From: Variovorax sp. V93
GTDB taxonomy: Bacteria > Pseudomonadota > Gammaproteobacteria > Burkholderiales > Burkholderiaceae_C
DNA length: 64,000 nt
Reading direction: 5' to 3'
NCBI RefSeq assembly: GCF_041154485.1
Contig: NZ_AP028669.1
Span: forward strand, 2,542,001 to 2,606,000
Positions 18,653 through 27,095 of this stretch are shown in pieces; the stretch's first letter is position 1; each line of letters starts with the position of its first letter. A program made the translations under genes and the position numbers. Under the pieces are notes generated by a model. That model saw nothing but the letters and a program-made list of their open reading frames with translations, ran no database searches and was not told the origin of the DNA.

Positions 18653-19216
18653 TCAGGGCTTTTCGCGGCTGGCCCGGAACCACTTCAGCCGGCGCTCCAC
18701 CTCGTCAGGCGGAAACTTCCCTTCAGCCGCCAGTTTCCTTAGTGCTCGCTCGTGCGCTCGATACTGCGCGTCCTTCAGGAGTGCCATCTTGCGCTCACCG
18801 CAAGGAGCGCAATCGTAGAAGCCCGGTGGACTGGCCGCGAGCTTCATCTTCGCGTCGTACTCTTGGGTGTTGATCCGCCCTGTGGGTTCAACGCCCATGG
18901 CGAGGATCTTCCCGTTCTGGAAGGTAACGAGCGCGCTCCCTTTACACCCTGTGGTGTCGGTGTTTTCGGGGTTGTAGGCCTTCCATGGAACCCTGCGCAT
19001 GTGCTGCAAGGCATAGCGGACATCCTCTTCTGTCAACACGACGTCGTCGCAATCCAGGACATCCTTGTTTTCCCAGGCAGTTTGGCCTGAAGGTTCTGTA
19101 ATCTCCACTTTCTGCACATATGCGAGGGGATAGCGCCTGTCGGCTGCCTGCGCCGGAGATGCGATCGCGGCCAGGATCAGCGCCGCCACGGTCACGCGAA
19201 TGTGGGTCTTGTTCAT
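18653..19216 (-). CDS. Secreted hypothetical protein, candidate immunity partner of the amidase
   Basis: 187 residues; I do not recognise the family. MNKTHIRVTVAALILAAIASPAQAA is a clear Sec signal peptide, so the product should be periplasmic. The mature part has five cysteines (LDCDD, TGCKG, CAPC and neighbours) that could form disulfides, and ends in a charged helix (RAHERALRKLAAEGKFPPDEVERRLKWF). Its ATG overlaps the amidase stop by 4 bases, so the two are made together. Codon use is less GC-biased than in surrounding genes, as for the amidase. A cytoplasmic-type amidase with a coupled periplasmic partner is the arrangement of amidase effector/immunity pairs; this remains an inference. 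Confidence 0.7.
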   Translation of the reverse strand: MNKTHIRVTVAALILAAIASPAQAADRRYPLAYVQKVEITEPSGQTAWENKDVLDCDDVVLTEEDVRYALQHMRRVPWKAYNPENTDTTGCKGSALVTFQNGKILAMGVEPTGRINTQEYDAKMKLAASPPGFYDCAPCGERKMALLKDAQYRAHERALRKLAAEGKFPPDEVERRLKWFRASREKP

Positions 19217-19884
19217 GGCGTTGGTACGGGCAGATTCCAATTCGCACCCTGGGCTTCCGTTGGATTCTTTCTGCTGACTACGGGATGACGAAAGATTTCA
19301 CTCGAAGGAATCTGCATGGAATCTTCGAGCGCCTTGACAAGCCACGAGAGAGATAGATTTTGAGCTGCAGTCGGGGTACCGAATATGCCGAACTCACCTC
19401 GTTGTTTTTCGAGCGGCCACTTTGCTGTTTCACCTGGTGGCTTGAATCCTACCGGCAGCGTTGCCCTGCCAACCATCTCTATCCCGATGGCCTCCATGTT
19501 GCTCGGATAACGATCACTGGGCGGCTTGCGCATTTCAATGCGATGCATTCCTTCCACTCCCGCATTCGCATAGTCGCGCAGGGTGCACGGCATTGCGGCC
19601 CCTACGGCCAAGCATCTCGCCTTCAGCGGCCCCACGTGATTCGTGCGCTGATAGATCGCCGCGGTCTGATAGATCGTCCCATCCGTATCGATGAGAAAGT
19701 GTGCGCCGTTCGCCTTAGGGCGCTTGTAGCTGTTCAGTGAAGACGCAGAGGTATCGGCGTCGGTTTGATGCACGACGATGCCCGTGATTGCACTGGTCCG
19801 CCTGCCTCGTTCGATTTCGGGGCTGCGAGCATTTCTGACTCGCGCGTGATTAATCATTCCGTTTGCGTCAATTTCGACAAGCAT
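19213..19884 (-). CDS. N-acetylmuramoyl-L-alanine amidase (PGRP/AmpD-like), possible effector
   Basis: 223-residue Amidase_2/PGRP-fold hydrolase expected to cut the bond between MurNAc and the stem peptide of peptidoglycan. Candidate zinc ligands are His39 in GIVVHQTD and His200 in IFRHPVVSRKNPTE, with Glu210 at the position of the third ligand (Asp in AmpD, Cys in T7 lysozyme); GIEMVG carries a conserved acidic residue. No signal peptide or cell-wall-binding domain. A strong AGGAGG precedes the ATG by 6 bases. Third codon positions are much less GC-rich than in neighbours, suggesting acquisition. With its coupled secreted partner it may be an exported antibacterial effector; no secretion gene is adjacent. 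Confidence 0.8.
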   Translation of the reverse strand: MLVEIDANGMINHARVRNARSPEIERGRRTSAITGIVVHQTDADTSASSLNSYKRPKANGAHFLIDTDGTIYQTAAIYQRTNHVGPLKARCLAVGAAMPCTLRDYANAGVEGMHRIEMRKPPSDRYPSNMEAIGIEMVGRATLPVGFKPPGETAKWPLEKQRGEFGIFGTPTAAQNLSLSWLVKALEDSMQIPSSEIFRHPVVSRKNPTEAQGANWNLPVPTP

Positions 19885-20149
19885 GCGGTTCCTCCTGAAA
19901 ATTTATTAGTTGTCGATTCTCTTGAGAGGCGTTTCTTGCGGGATCAGATGCCACACAGATCACCACCTCGCGGCACATGCTACAGGCCACCGAAGGGGTT
20001 TCTGTGAAGGCTTTGTCAACTACTCCTGGCCAATGCTGCAAAGCCCATTCGCTCGGATGGGTTCATCGCTTGATCCAACAATGGCCGCCGACAAGCCGGT
20101 CAACCTTTCGGCTTTCTTCCTGAATCTGCAATTGCGAAGGAGCAGCACC
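19885..20149. other. AT-rich divergent intergenic region
   Basis: 265 bases between the amidase (minus) and the aldo/keto reductase (plus). It is lower in GC than the flanking plus-strand genes and contains the amidase ribosome site. In-frame codons upstream of the reductase start show no family resemblance. No other gene or clear repeat is seen. Confidence 0.5.
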
Positions 20150-21178
20150 TTGGAATACCGTCACCTCGGCAAATCGGGCCTCAAGGTCCCCGTATTGAGT
20201 TTTGGCACCGGCACTTTCGGCGGCAAGGGCGAGCTTTTCAGCGCCTGGGGCCAGACCGACGTGGCCGAGGCGCGCAAGCTGATCGACATCTGCCTGGAAG
20301 CGGGCGTCAACATGTTCGACAGCGCGGACATCTATTCGGCCGGCGCGGCCGAGTCGGTGCTCGGCGAGGCGATCAAGGGCCGCCCGCGCGACCAGCTCCT
20401 CATCTCGACCAAGGCCACCTTTCGCAGCGGCGAGGGGGCGAACGAGGTGGGTTCGTCGCGCTACCACCTGGTGCGCGCGGTCGATGGCGCGCTCAGGCGG
20501 CTGGGCACCGACTACATCGACCTGTTCCAGCTGCATGGCTTCGACGCGAGCACGCCGGTGGAGGAGACGCTGTCCACGCTCGACGACCTGGTGCGCGCGG
20601 GCAAGCTGCGCTATGTGGGCGTGTCGAACTTCTCGGGCTGGCACCTGATGAAGTCGCTGGCGGTGGCCGAGCGCTACGGCTACGCGCGCTACGTGGCACA
20701 CCAGGCCTACTACTCGCTGGTCGGGCGCGACTACGAATGGGAGCTGATGCCGCTCGCGCAGGACCAGGGCGTGGGCGCGGTGGTCTGGAGCCCGCTGGGG
20801 TGGGGCCGGCTCACCGGCAAGATCCGCCGCGGCCAGCCGCTGCCGGCCACCAGCCGCCTGCACGTGACGGCCGACATGGGGCCGCCGGTGCCCGACGAGC
20901 TGCTTTTTCGCGTGGTCGATGCGCTCGAGAAGGTCGGGGCCGAAGTCGGCAAGACGGTGCCGCAGGTGGCGTTGAACTGGCTGCTGCAGCGGCCGACGGT
21001 GTCCAGCGTGGTGATCGGCGCGCGCGACGAGGCGCAACTGAGGCAGAACCTCGGCGCGGTAGGCTGGAACCTCAGGCCCGAGCAGGTCGCCGAGCTCGAT
21101 GCGGCCAGCGCCACGACGCGCGCCTATCCGTACTGGCACCAGCAGGGCTTTCTGGAGCGCAATCCCAATCCCGTCTAG
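20150..21178 (+). CDS. Aldo/keto reductase
   Basis: 342-residue NADPH-dependent oxidoreductase with a TIM-barrel fold. The catalytic tetrad is visible: Asp and Tyr in FDSADIYSAG, Lys in LISTKATF, His in LFQLHGFD; VSNFSGWHLMKS and VVIGARDEAQL belong to the cofactor-binding loops. I chose the TTG at 20150, which follows GAAGGAG by 9 bases and gives the classic start LEYRHLGKSGLKVPVLSFGTGTFGG; upstream in-frame residues look non-coding. It converges on a LysR gene with a 4-base overlap. Substrate unknown. Confidence 0.9.
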   Translation: MEYRHLGKSGLKVPVLSFGTGTFGGKGELFSAWGQTDVAEARKLIDICLEAGVNMFDSADIYSAGAAESVLGEAIKGRPRDQLLISTKATFRSGEGANEVGSSRYHLVRAVDGALRRLGTDYIDLFQLHGFDASTPVEETLSTLDDLVRAGKLRYVGVSNFSGWHLMKSLAVAERYGYARYVAHQAYYSLVGRDYEWELMPLAQDQGVGAVVWSPLGWGRLTGKIRRGQPLPATSRLHVTADMGPPVPDELLFRVVDALEKVGAEVGKTVPQVALNWLLQRPTVSSVVIGARDEAQLRQNLGAVGWNLRPEQVAELDAASATTRAYPYWHQQGFLERNPNPV

Positions 21179-22068
21179 GACGGCGCGAGCCCGAGCACCC
21201 AGCGCTCGAAGTGCTCCAGCGCCCCGGAAGCCGGGCGGCCCTCGGGGTAGGCGAAGTAGTAGCCCTGGCGCACGTCCAGGTGCCGGTCGATCGGGATCAC
21301 GAGCTCGCCGGTGCGCAGTTCGCGCTCGATCAGGATGCGCGGCGCCAGGCCCACGCCCATGCCGGCAGCCGCGGCGGCGGTCACCATGGTGAAGAGCTCG
21401 TAGCGCGGCCCGCGCGAGGCGTGCACCGTGTAGTCCCAGCCCTGCTGCGCATACCAGTCGCGCCAGGCATGGGCGCGCGTGCCCAGGTGCACGTGTCGGC
21501 AGCGCTCGAAGGCGGATTCGTCCCACGGCCCGTTGGCGTCGCGGAAGGCGGGGCTGCAGACCGGCACCATCTGGCCTTCGGAAAAGATCAGCCCGCCCTG
21601 GGTGCCGGGCCAGAACTGGTCGCCGAAATAGATGGCCGCGTCGTAGGCGTTTTCCTGGAACGAGAAGGGCTGCGAGCGCGCCGAGAGGTTGACGGTGATG
21701 TTGGGATGCCGCCGGCTGAAATCGGGCAGCCGCGGGATCAGCCATTGCGTGGCGAAGGTGGGCACCACGGCCACTTCGAGCACGAAGCCCATGTCGTGGC
21801 CGGCGCTGATCTCCTGCGTGTCGCGCCGGATCTGGTCGAGGTGGCGGCGGATGCGCGCCGCGTACTCGCGCCCGGTGTCGGTGAGCGTGAGGCGCCGCCG
21901 CACGCGCGAGAACAGCGCCACGCCCAGCCGCTGCTCCAGCGTGGCCACCTGCCGCCCGACGGCGCTCTGCGTCAGCGCGAGTTCGGCCGCCGCGCGGGTG
22001 AAGCTCCCCAGGCGCGCCGAGGCCTCGAAGGCCTGCAAGGCACCCAGGTTGGGAATGTCTTTTCTCAT
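21175..22068 (-). CDS. LysR family transcriptional regulator
   Basis: 297 residues with an N-terminal winged helix (LGALQAFEASARLGSFTRAAAELALTQSAVGRQVATLEQRLG) and a periplasmic-binding-like effector domain. The GcvA-like sequence (WDESAF, RGPRYELFTMVTAAAAAGMGVGLAP) suggests an amino-acid-related effector. It is divergent from the FAD oxidoreductase with 87 bases between starts, so it probably controls that gene. Start at the ATG at 22068 (MRKDIPNLGALQAF). Confidence 0.9.
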   Translation of the reverse strand: MRKDIPNLGALQAFEASARLGSFTRAAAELALTQSAVGRQVATLEQRLGVALFSRVRRRLTLTDTGREYAARIRRHLDQIRRDTQEISAGHDMGFVLEVAVVPTFATQWLIPRLPDFSRRHPNITVNLSARSQPFSFQENAYDAAIYFGDQFWPGTQGGLIFSEGQMVPVCSPAFRDANGPWDESAFERCRHVHLGTRAHAWRDWYAQQGWDYTVHASRGPRYELFTMVTAAAAAGMGVGLAPRILIERELRTGELVIPIDRHLDVRQGYYFAYPEGRPASGALEHFERWVLGLAPS

Positions 22069-22155
22069 CGTTGCTATTCTGCGTGCCGGGCTCGCGGTTT
22101 TTTGCGGCGGCTTGCGCGGATTGGACCTGTCGGCGAACAGCAAGAAAGGAATTTC

Positions 22156-23328
22156 ATGCGTCGTGTGGTGATCATCGGCGGCGGTGCCATCGGCTCCGCC
22201 ATCGCCTATTTTCTCAACCGGGATCCGCAGGAGGAACCGTTCGACGTCACCGTGGTCGAGCGCGATTTTTCGTACACGCAGGCTTCGTCGGCCTTGTCGG
22301 CCAGTTCGATCAGGCAGCAGTTTTCGAGCGCCATCAACATCGAGATGTCGCTCTACGGCATCGACTTCTTCCGCCACCTGGGCGAAAACCTGCGCGTCGG
22401 CGACAACGTGCCCGACATCGGGCTGGTCGAGCCGGGCTACCTGTACCTGGCGCCGCCGGAGGGCCTCGACGTACTGCGCGAGAACCACTCGGTGCAGAAG
22501 GCGCACGGCGTCGACGTGGTCCTGCTGGCGCCCGACGCGCTGCAGGCGCGCTTCCCGTGGATCTCGACCGAGGGCATTGCCCTGGCCTCGCTGGGCCTTT
22601 CGGGCGAGGGCTGGTACGACGGCTACAGCCTGTTGCAGGCCTTTCGCAAGAAAGCCATTTCGCAGGGCGCGCGCTATGTTCAGTTGCAGGCCACGGGATT
22701 GAAGCGCAGCGGCCGCGCGGTGGCGGGCGTGGAACTGGACATCGGCAACGTGCTGGAGGCCGACGTGGTGGTCAACGCCGCCGGCGCCTGGGCTTCCAGG
22801 GTGGCGGGCTGGGCCGGCATCGACCTGCCGGTGCGCGCGCGCCGCCGCATGGTGTTCAGCTTTTCGTGCCCCGAGACCCTGCCGGGCTGCCCGCTGGTGA
22901 TCGACACTTCGGGCATCTGGCTGCGCCCCGAAGGCCGGCGCTTCATCTGCGGCTTTGCGCCGCCCCAGGACCGCGACCGCGACGACGCGCCGCTCGAAGT
23001 CGACTACCGCGTCTTCGACGATTTCATCTGGCCCGCACTGGCGCACCGCGTGCCCGCCTTCGAGGCCATCCGCATGACCGGCGCATGGGCCGGCTATTAC
23101 GAGATGAACCTGTTCGACCACAACGCGATCCTCGGCCTGCATCCGGACTGCGACAACCTGTTCTTCGCCAACGGCTTCTCCGGGCACGGGCTCCAGCAAT
23201 GCCCGGCTGCCGGGCGCGGCGTGGCGGAACTCATCCGTTATGGCGAGTACCGCAGCCTCGACCTGTCGCCGGTGTCGTTCGCCCGCATTCTCGAGAACCG
23301 GCCGCTGGTCGAGAAGAACGTGATCTAG
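22156..23328 (+). CDS. FAD-dependent oxidoreductase, DAO family (FOXRED1-like)
   Basis: 390-residue flavoenzyme of the D-amino-acid oxidase/sarcosine oxidase group. VVIIGGGAIGSAIAYFL at the N-terminus is the FAD dinucleotide fold; VVNAAGAWASRVAGWAGIDLPVRARRRMVF and FFANGFSGHGLQQCPAAGRGVAELI near the C-terminus are signatures of the family. The ATG at 22156 follows AAAGGA by 6 bases. Likely an amine or amino-acid dehydrogenase or oxidase controlled by the divergent LysR protein. It is followed after 57 bases by the aldolase gene on the same strand. Confidence 0.88.
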   Translation: MRRVVIIGGGAIGSAIAYFLNRDPQEEPFDVTVVERDFSYTQASSALSASSIRQQFSSAINIEMSLYGIDFFRHLGENLRVGDNVPDIGLVEPGYLYLAPPEGLDVLRENHSVQKAHGVDVVLLAPDALQARFPWISTEGIALASLGLSGEGWYDGYSLLQAFRKKAISQGARYVQLQATGLKRSGRAVAGVELDIGNVLEADVVVNAAGAWASRVAGWAGIDLPVRARRRMVFSFSCPETLPGCPLVIDTSGIWLRPEGRRFICGFAPPQDRDRDDAPLEVDYRVFDDFIWPALAHRVPAFEAIRMTGAWAGYYEMNLFDHNAILGLHPDCDNLFFANGFSGHGLQQCPAAGRGVAELIRYGEYRSLDLSPVSFARILENRPLVEKNVI

Positions 23329-23385
23329 CCTCGGCGCGGGTGGAGGCGTACGATCTTTTGCCAAGCAAGCGAGGGTCTCAGCATC

Positions 23386-24417
23386 ATGACTGCACAGGCA
23401 TTGGTCGACACCGCCCGGGCGCTGGTCGCCGGCGACAAGGGCTTGCTCGCGATGGACGAGAGCAACGCCACCTGCCACAAGCGCTTCGCGAAGCTGGGCA
23501 TTCCCCAGACCGAGGACGCGCGGCGCGACTGGCGCGAGCTGATCGTCACTGCGCCGAACCTCGGCGCCTGCATCAGCGGCGCGATTCTCTTCGATGAAAC
23601 CATCCGCCAGCGAACCAGCACGGGCGCATCCTTCGTCTCGGTGCTCAGCGGCGCGGGCATCGTTCCCGGCATCAAGGTCGACACCGGCGCGAAGCCGCTG
23701 GCGGGCCATCCCGGCGAGACGGTCACCGAAGGCCTGGACGGCCTGCGCGAACGGCTGGCCGAATATGCCGGCATGGGGGCTCGCTTCGCCAAATGGCGCG
23801 GCGTCATCACGCCCGGCCCCGGCCTGCCCAGCCGCGCATGCATCGAGGTCAACGCCCATGCGCTGGCCCGCTACGCGGCCCTGTGCCAGGAGGCCGGACT
23901 CGTTCCCATCGTCGAGCCTGAGGTGCTGATGGAGGGCGACCATTCCCTCGCGCGCTGCGCGGAAATCACCGAGGAGACGCTGCACGCGGTGTTCGCCCAG
24001 CTGCGCCTGCAGGGCGTGCTGCTCGAAGGCATGCTGCTGAAGCCCAACATGGTGCTGCCGGGGCAGGCCTGTCCGATACAGGAGAGCGTGGACGAGGTCG
24101 CCGACGCCACGGTGACGTGCCTGCTGCGGGTCGTGCCCGCGGCCGTGCCGGGCATCGCATTCCTTTCGGGCGGCCAATCGGCGCAGCTCGCCTCCGCCCG
24201 GCTGAACGCCATGAATGCGAGATCCGGGGCGCGCGTGCCGTGGGCGCTGGCGTTTTCATATTCGCGCGCCGTCCAGCAACCGGCGCTGGACGCCTGGAAA
24301 GGCGACGCCGCCAACGCCGCATCGGCGCAGAAGGCGCTGGTGCACCGTGCCCGCTGCAACCAGGCCGCGCGCCGCGGCGCCTACGACGGGCTGGCGGACG
24401 CGCCGGAACCCGGCTGA
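23386..24417 (+). CDS. Class I fructose-bisphosphate aldolase
   Basis: 343-residue Schiff-base aldolase interconverting fructose 1,6-bisphosphate with dihydroxyacetone phosphate and glyceraldehyde 3-phosphate. Lys219 in LLEGMLLKPNMV is the Schiff-base lysine, with Glu178 in IVEPEVLMEGDH and Lys136 in AKWRGV completing the active site; GLLAMDES is the conserved N-terminal phosphate loop. Eukaryote-like class I enzymes are a minority in bacteria, where class II is the usual form. It overlaps nothing but ends 1 base before the convergent msrA. Confidence 0.94.
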   Translation: MTAQALVDTARALVAGDKGLLAMDESNATCHKRFAKLGIPQTEDARRDWRELIVTAPNLGACISGAILFDETIRQRTSTGASFVSVLSGAGIVPGIKVDTGAKPLAGHPGETVTEGLDGLRERLAEYAGMGARFAKWRGVITPGPGLPSRACIEVNAHALARYAALCQEAGLVPIVEPEVLMEGDHSLARCAEITEETLHAVFAQLRLQGVLLEGMLLKPNMVLPGQACPIQESVDEVADATVTCLLRVVPAAVPGIAFLSGGQSAQLASARLNAMNARSGARVPWALAFSYSRAVQQPALDAWKGDAANAASAQKALVHRARCNQAARRGAYDGLADAPEPG

Positions 24418-24418
24418 G

Positions 24419-25123
24419 TCAGCCGCCTTTTGCTGCATTCACCAGCACGGGCGTCGATCGATAGCTTTCCGGGAACAACTTCTTCAGGTCTTCGATCTTC
24501 GGCAGGTCGTTGAACACGATGTAGCCGTGGTTCGGGTGGCGTGTGAGGAAGTCCTGGTGATAGGCCTCGGCCGCATAGAACGGCTTCCCCATCTCGATGG
24601 TGGTCGCCAGCGGCTTGCCGAAGGTCCTGGCCTGGTTCAGCTGCACGATGTATGCCTTCGCGATGTGGGCCTGTTCGGCGTTCTCGGCAAACACGGTGGA
24701 GCGGTATTGAGGCCCTGTGTCCGGTCCTTGCCGGTTCAGCTGGGTCGGGTCGTGCGCCACCGAGAAATAGATCTGCAGCAGCTTGCCGTAGCTGATCTGC
24801 CGCGGGTCGTAGGTGATGCGCACCGCTTCGGCGTGGCCGGTGCGGCCCGAGCCCACGTGCTCATAGCGCGCCGTCTTGGCGCCGCCGCCGGCATAGCCCG
24901 ACACGGCGTTGTTCACGCCCTTGACGCGCTGGAACACGCCTTGCACGCCCCAGAAGCAGCCGCCGGCGAACACGGCCGTGTCGTACTTCATGGTGGGCGA
25001 GGCCGGCAGGTCGATCGCGGGTGCCGGCACGCGCCGGGCCGGCTCTGCGAACGAAGGCACGGCGGGCCAGGCCAGCGCCGCGGCGGCAGCGAACATGCCT
25101 GCAGTGAGTGCGGGGAATCTCAT
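24419..25123 (-). CDS. msrA: Peptide methionine sulfoxide reductase MsrA, exported form
   Basis: 234-residue enzyme reducing methionine-S-sulfoxide in proteins. FAGGCFWGVQGVFQ holds the catalytic cysteine, and TGHAEAVRITYDP, GPQYRSTVF and YHQDFLTRHPNHGYI are family blocks. The first 26 residues (MRFPALTAGMFAAAAALAWP...SFA) look like a Sec signal peptide, so this copy probably acts in the periplasm. The recycling cysteine pair found at the C-terminus of many MsrA proteins is not seen, so recycling may depend on an external thiol partner. Confidence 0.93.
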   Translation of the reverse strand: MRFPALTAGMFAAAAALAWPAVPSFAEPARRVPAPAIDLPASPTMKYDTAVFAGGCFWGVQGVFQRVKGVNNAVSGYAGGGAKTARYEHVGSGRTGHAEAVRITYDPRQISYGKLLQIYFSVAHDPTQLNRQGPDTGPQYRSTVFAENAEQAHIAKAYIVQLNQARTFGKPLATTIEMGKPFYAAEAYHQDFLTRHPNHGYIVFNDLPKIEDLKKLFPESYRSTPVLVNAAKGG

Positions 25124-25397
25124 GGGCTGTCCTTGAAGAAGGCTGGATGCCAGGCCGATGGGAGCGACATTGCCGCTGATTCCAGCCCACGTCAATGTTC
25201 GGGGCCGACGTGCCGGTTCAGCCGCTCGATGAGCCCCGGCATGTCGAAGCCCTGCGACGCCACCGACTTGGGCTCTCGCCATGCGGGGCGCGAACATCGG
25301 CGTGACGAAATGCAGCGCTCGTGGGCGGCCTGTGGGTGGAGGCGATGCTACAGCGCGGCCGCCGGGCACCTGCCTATCCACCTGCCGATCACATCGC
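25124..25397. other. Intergenic region with possible gene remnant
   Basis: 274 bases between the esterase-like gene and msrA, both on the minus strand. Much of it should be the msrA promoter region. On the minus strand 25192-25290 reads as a coding-like C-terminus ending ...LIERLNRHVGPEH then TGA, with no start or family match. No strong terminator is seen. Confidence 0.35.
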
Positions 25398-26912
25398 TCA
25401 GGGCGGGCAGGGGCGTGCGGCGGCCGCCCCTGGACGCGTGGCCTTGCTGGTGCTGCTTTCGTCCACCGTGCCGAGCGGGCGCGTGAACGTGCAGCCATAG
25501 GCCGGGTCCGCCACCGTGGCGGCGGTGACCACGTCGTCGCCCGCCGGCTTCACGCCGTCGCGCTCCCACTTGACCATGGCATCGAAGGCCTCGACCTGTT
25601 CGGCGATCGTGAAGTCGCAATGCGAGATGCCGCGCACTGCGCGCTGCACCAGCCAGCCGCCGTTGCCCTTGGCCGCCACGCGCTGGTGGTAGATCTGCTC
25701 CATGCTGAAGGGCACGTACAGGTCGCCCAGCGTGTGCAGCGTGACCACCGGGATCCTGAACTCGCCGTTGGCCTTGGGAATCCAGCGCAGGCCATCGGTG
25801 CGCAGGCGGTTGGCGTCGGCCGCCGCGCTGAGCTTGAGCACCGAGGCATTCAGCGCCGTGGTCCCCGGCACATCGCCGTCGATGGTGTAGGTGAAGCGGT
25901 TGGTGTCGAGCGTGCTCCGGTTCAGGATGCCGTTGACCGTGCCGTCGCTGCCGAACACGCCCCATACCGCCGCGAACGAGCCGCCCTGCGTGAAGCCGAG
26001 GTCGAACATCGGCCGTTCGCCGCCCGTGAGGTTCTTCACCACCGAACCGAACTTCAATCCGGTGGCCGTGGGCGTGCCCGGGAAGGCGGTGTACAGCGCG
26101 CCGGTGACCTGCGCCTTGATGTCCGCCCAGTTGACCGTCGGGTACTTCGGCAGCCCCGCGAGCGCCTGCGCGGCGACCTGCGCGCCCGCGAAGTAGTCGA
26201 ACAGCTCGGTGTCGCCCATCACGCCGCACATCGGCACCGCGCCGTGGTACTTCATCTTGTGATTTTCGGTGGCGAAGGCCTCGTCCTCGATGGCTGCCGC
26301 CGTGATGTGGCCGCCCATCGAATGGCCCGTGATGTAGATCCTCGAGGGCGCCGCGAGCTCGCGGCCGTTGGCCTTGGCGATGGCGTTGAACTGCAGGGCC
26401 AGCGCGTTAGTGTCTTCCACGCCCGCGCGCACGTCGTAGAAATTCTTGCTGTAGCTCGAGGCGGCCCAGGCGTAGCCGTTCTGGATCAGGTGGCGCCGGA
26501 TGGAGGGGTTGTTTACCTGCAGCAGGTTGCTTTCCCCGGCGTAGCCGTGCGCGTACATCACGAGCTTGCCGTTCCAGTTGGCGGGCACCTCGACGTGGTA
26601 CTGCGCGCCGCCGAGCATGCCGGCCCAGCGGCTGGTGGTGGTGTTGTCGACGGTGTCGCCTGCATCGGGAGCCAGCGCCGCGAAGGTGGTGGCCGCGGGG
26701 TCGGCGGGGGCGAAGGAGTTGCGGCTGTCCTGCAGCCGCGTTTCTTCGGGCGGCGGGGGTGGCGCAGGTGGAGGAGGCGGTGCCGGCGGCGCGGGTGCCG
26801 GCGCCGGCGGCAGTGGCGTGAAGGCAAAGCCGTTGCCGCCGCCGCCCCCGCCGCAGGATGCGACGGCAAGGCTGGCTGCAAGGGCAAGAAATGTCAGGCG
26901 CGCGGAATGCAT
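25398..26912 (-). CDS. Lipoprotein with alpha/beta-hydrolase domain (esterase-like)
   Basis: 504 residues. The signal peptide ends in a lipobox VASC at about residue 20, followed by six glycines and a Pro/Ala linker of about 40 residues, so the protein is probably tethered to the outer membrane. The catalytic domain begins near residue 95 (NWNGKLVMYAHGYAG, oxyanion region) and carries the nucleophile elbow ITGHSMGGHI; late acidic and His residues in LHTLGDLYVPF and GISHCDFTIAEQ complete a plausible triad. It resembles tannase/feruloyl-esterase and polymer-esterase type lipoproteins, but the substrate cannot be named. Start is the ATG at 26912. Confidence 0.78.
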   Translation of the reverse strand: MHSARLTFLALAASLAVASCGGGGGGNGFAFTPLPPAPAPAPPAPPPPPAPPPPPEETRLQDSRNSFAPADPAATTFAALAPDAGDTVDNTTTSRWAGMLGGAQYHVEVPANWNGKLVMYAHGYAGESNLLQVNNPSIRRHLIQNGYAWAASSYSKNFYDVRAGVEDTNALALQFNAIAKANGRELAAPSRIYITGHSMGGHITAAAIEDEAFATENHKMKYHGAVPMCGVMGDTELFDYFAGAQVAAQALAGLPKYPTVNWADIKAQVTGALYTAFPGTPTATGLKFGSVVKNLTGGERPMFDLGFTQGGSFAAVWGVFGSDGTVNGILNRSTLDTNRFTYTIDGDVPGTTALNASVLKLSAAADANRLRTDGLRWIPKANGEFRIPVVTLHTLGDLYVPFSMEQIYHQRVAAKGNGGWLVQRAVRGISHCDFTIAEQVEAFDAMVKWERDGVKPAGDDVVTAATVADPAYGCTFTRPLGTVDESSTSKATRPGAAAARPCPP

Positions 26913-27095
26913 GGGATGTCTCTCTCCGTTCTTGTGTTGTTGGGAAGAAGCCCGGCGCAGCGCAGCCTCGCGCGGCCGTAGAGAACGACCGTGCTATTTC
27001 GCTGGACCGGCGGCGCAGCGTAGGGGCGTTGCCGGGCGCACCGGCCCGGGCTTTCCCGTAGCAGCTATCTCCTGCGCGACACCGCGCGCGGCGTG

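Noticed and set aside
19910..20149. N-terminal extension of the aldo/keto reductase
   Set aside because: The extra residues show no family resemblance, while a TTG with a good ribosome site at 20150 gives the conserved N-terminus.
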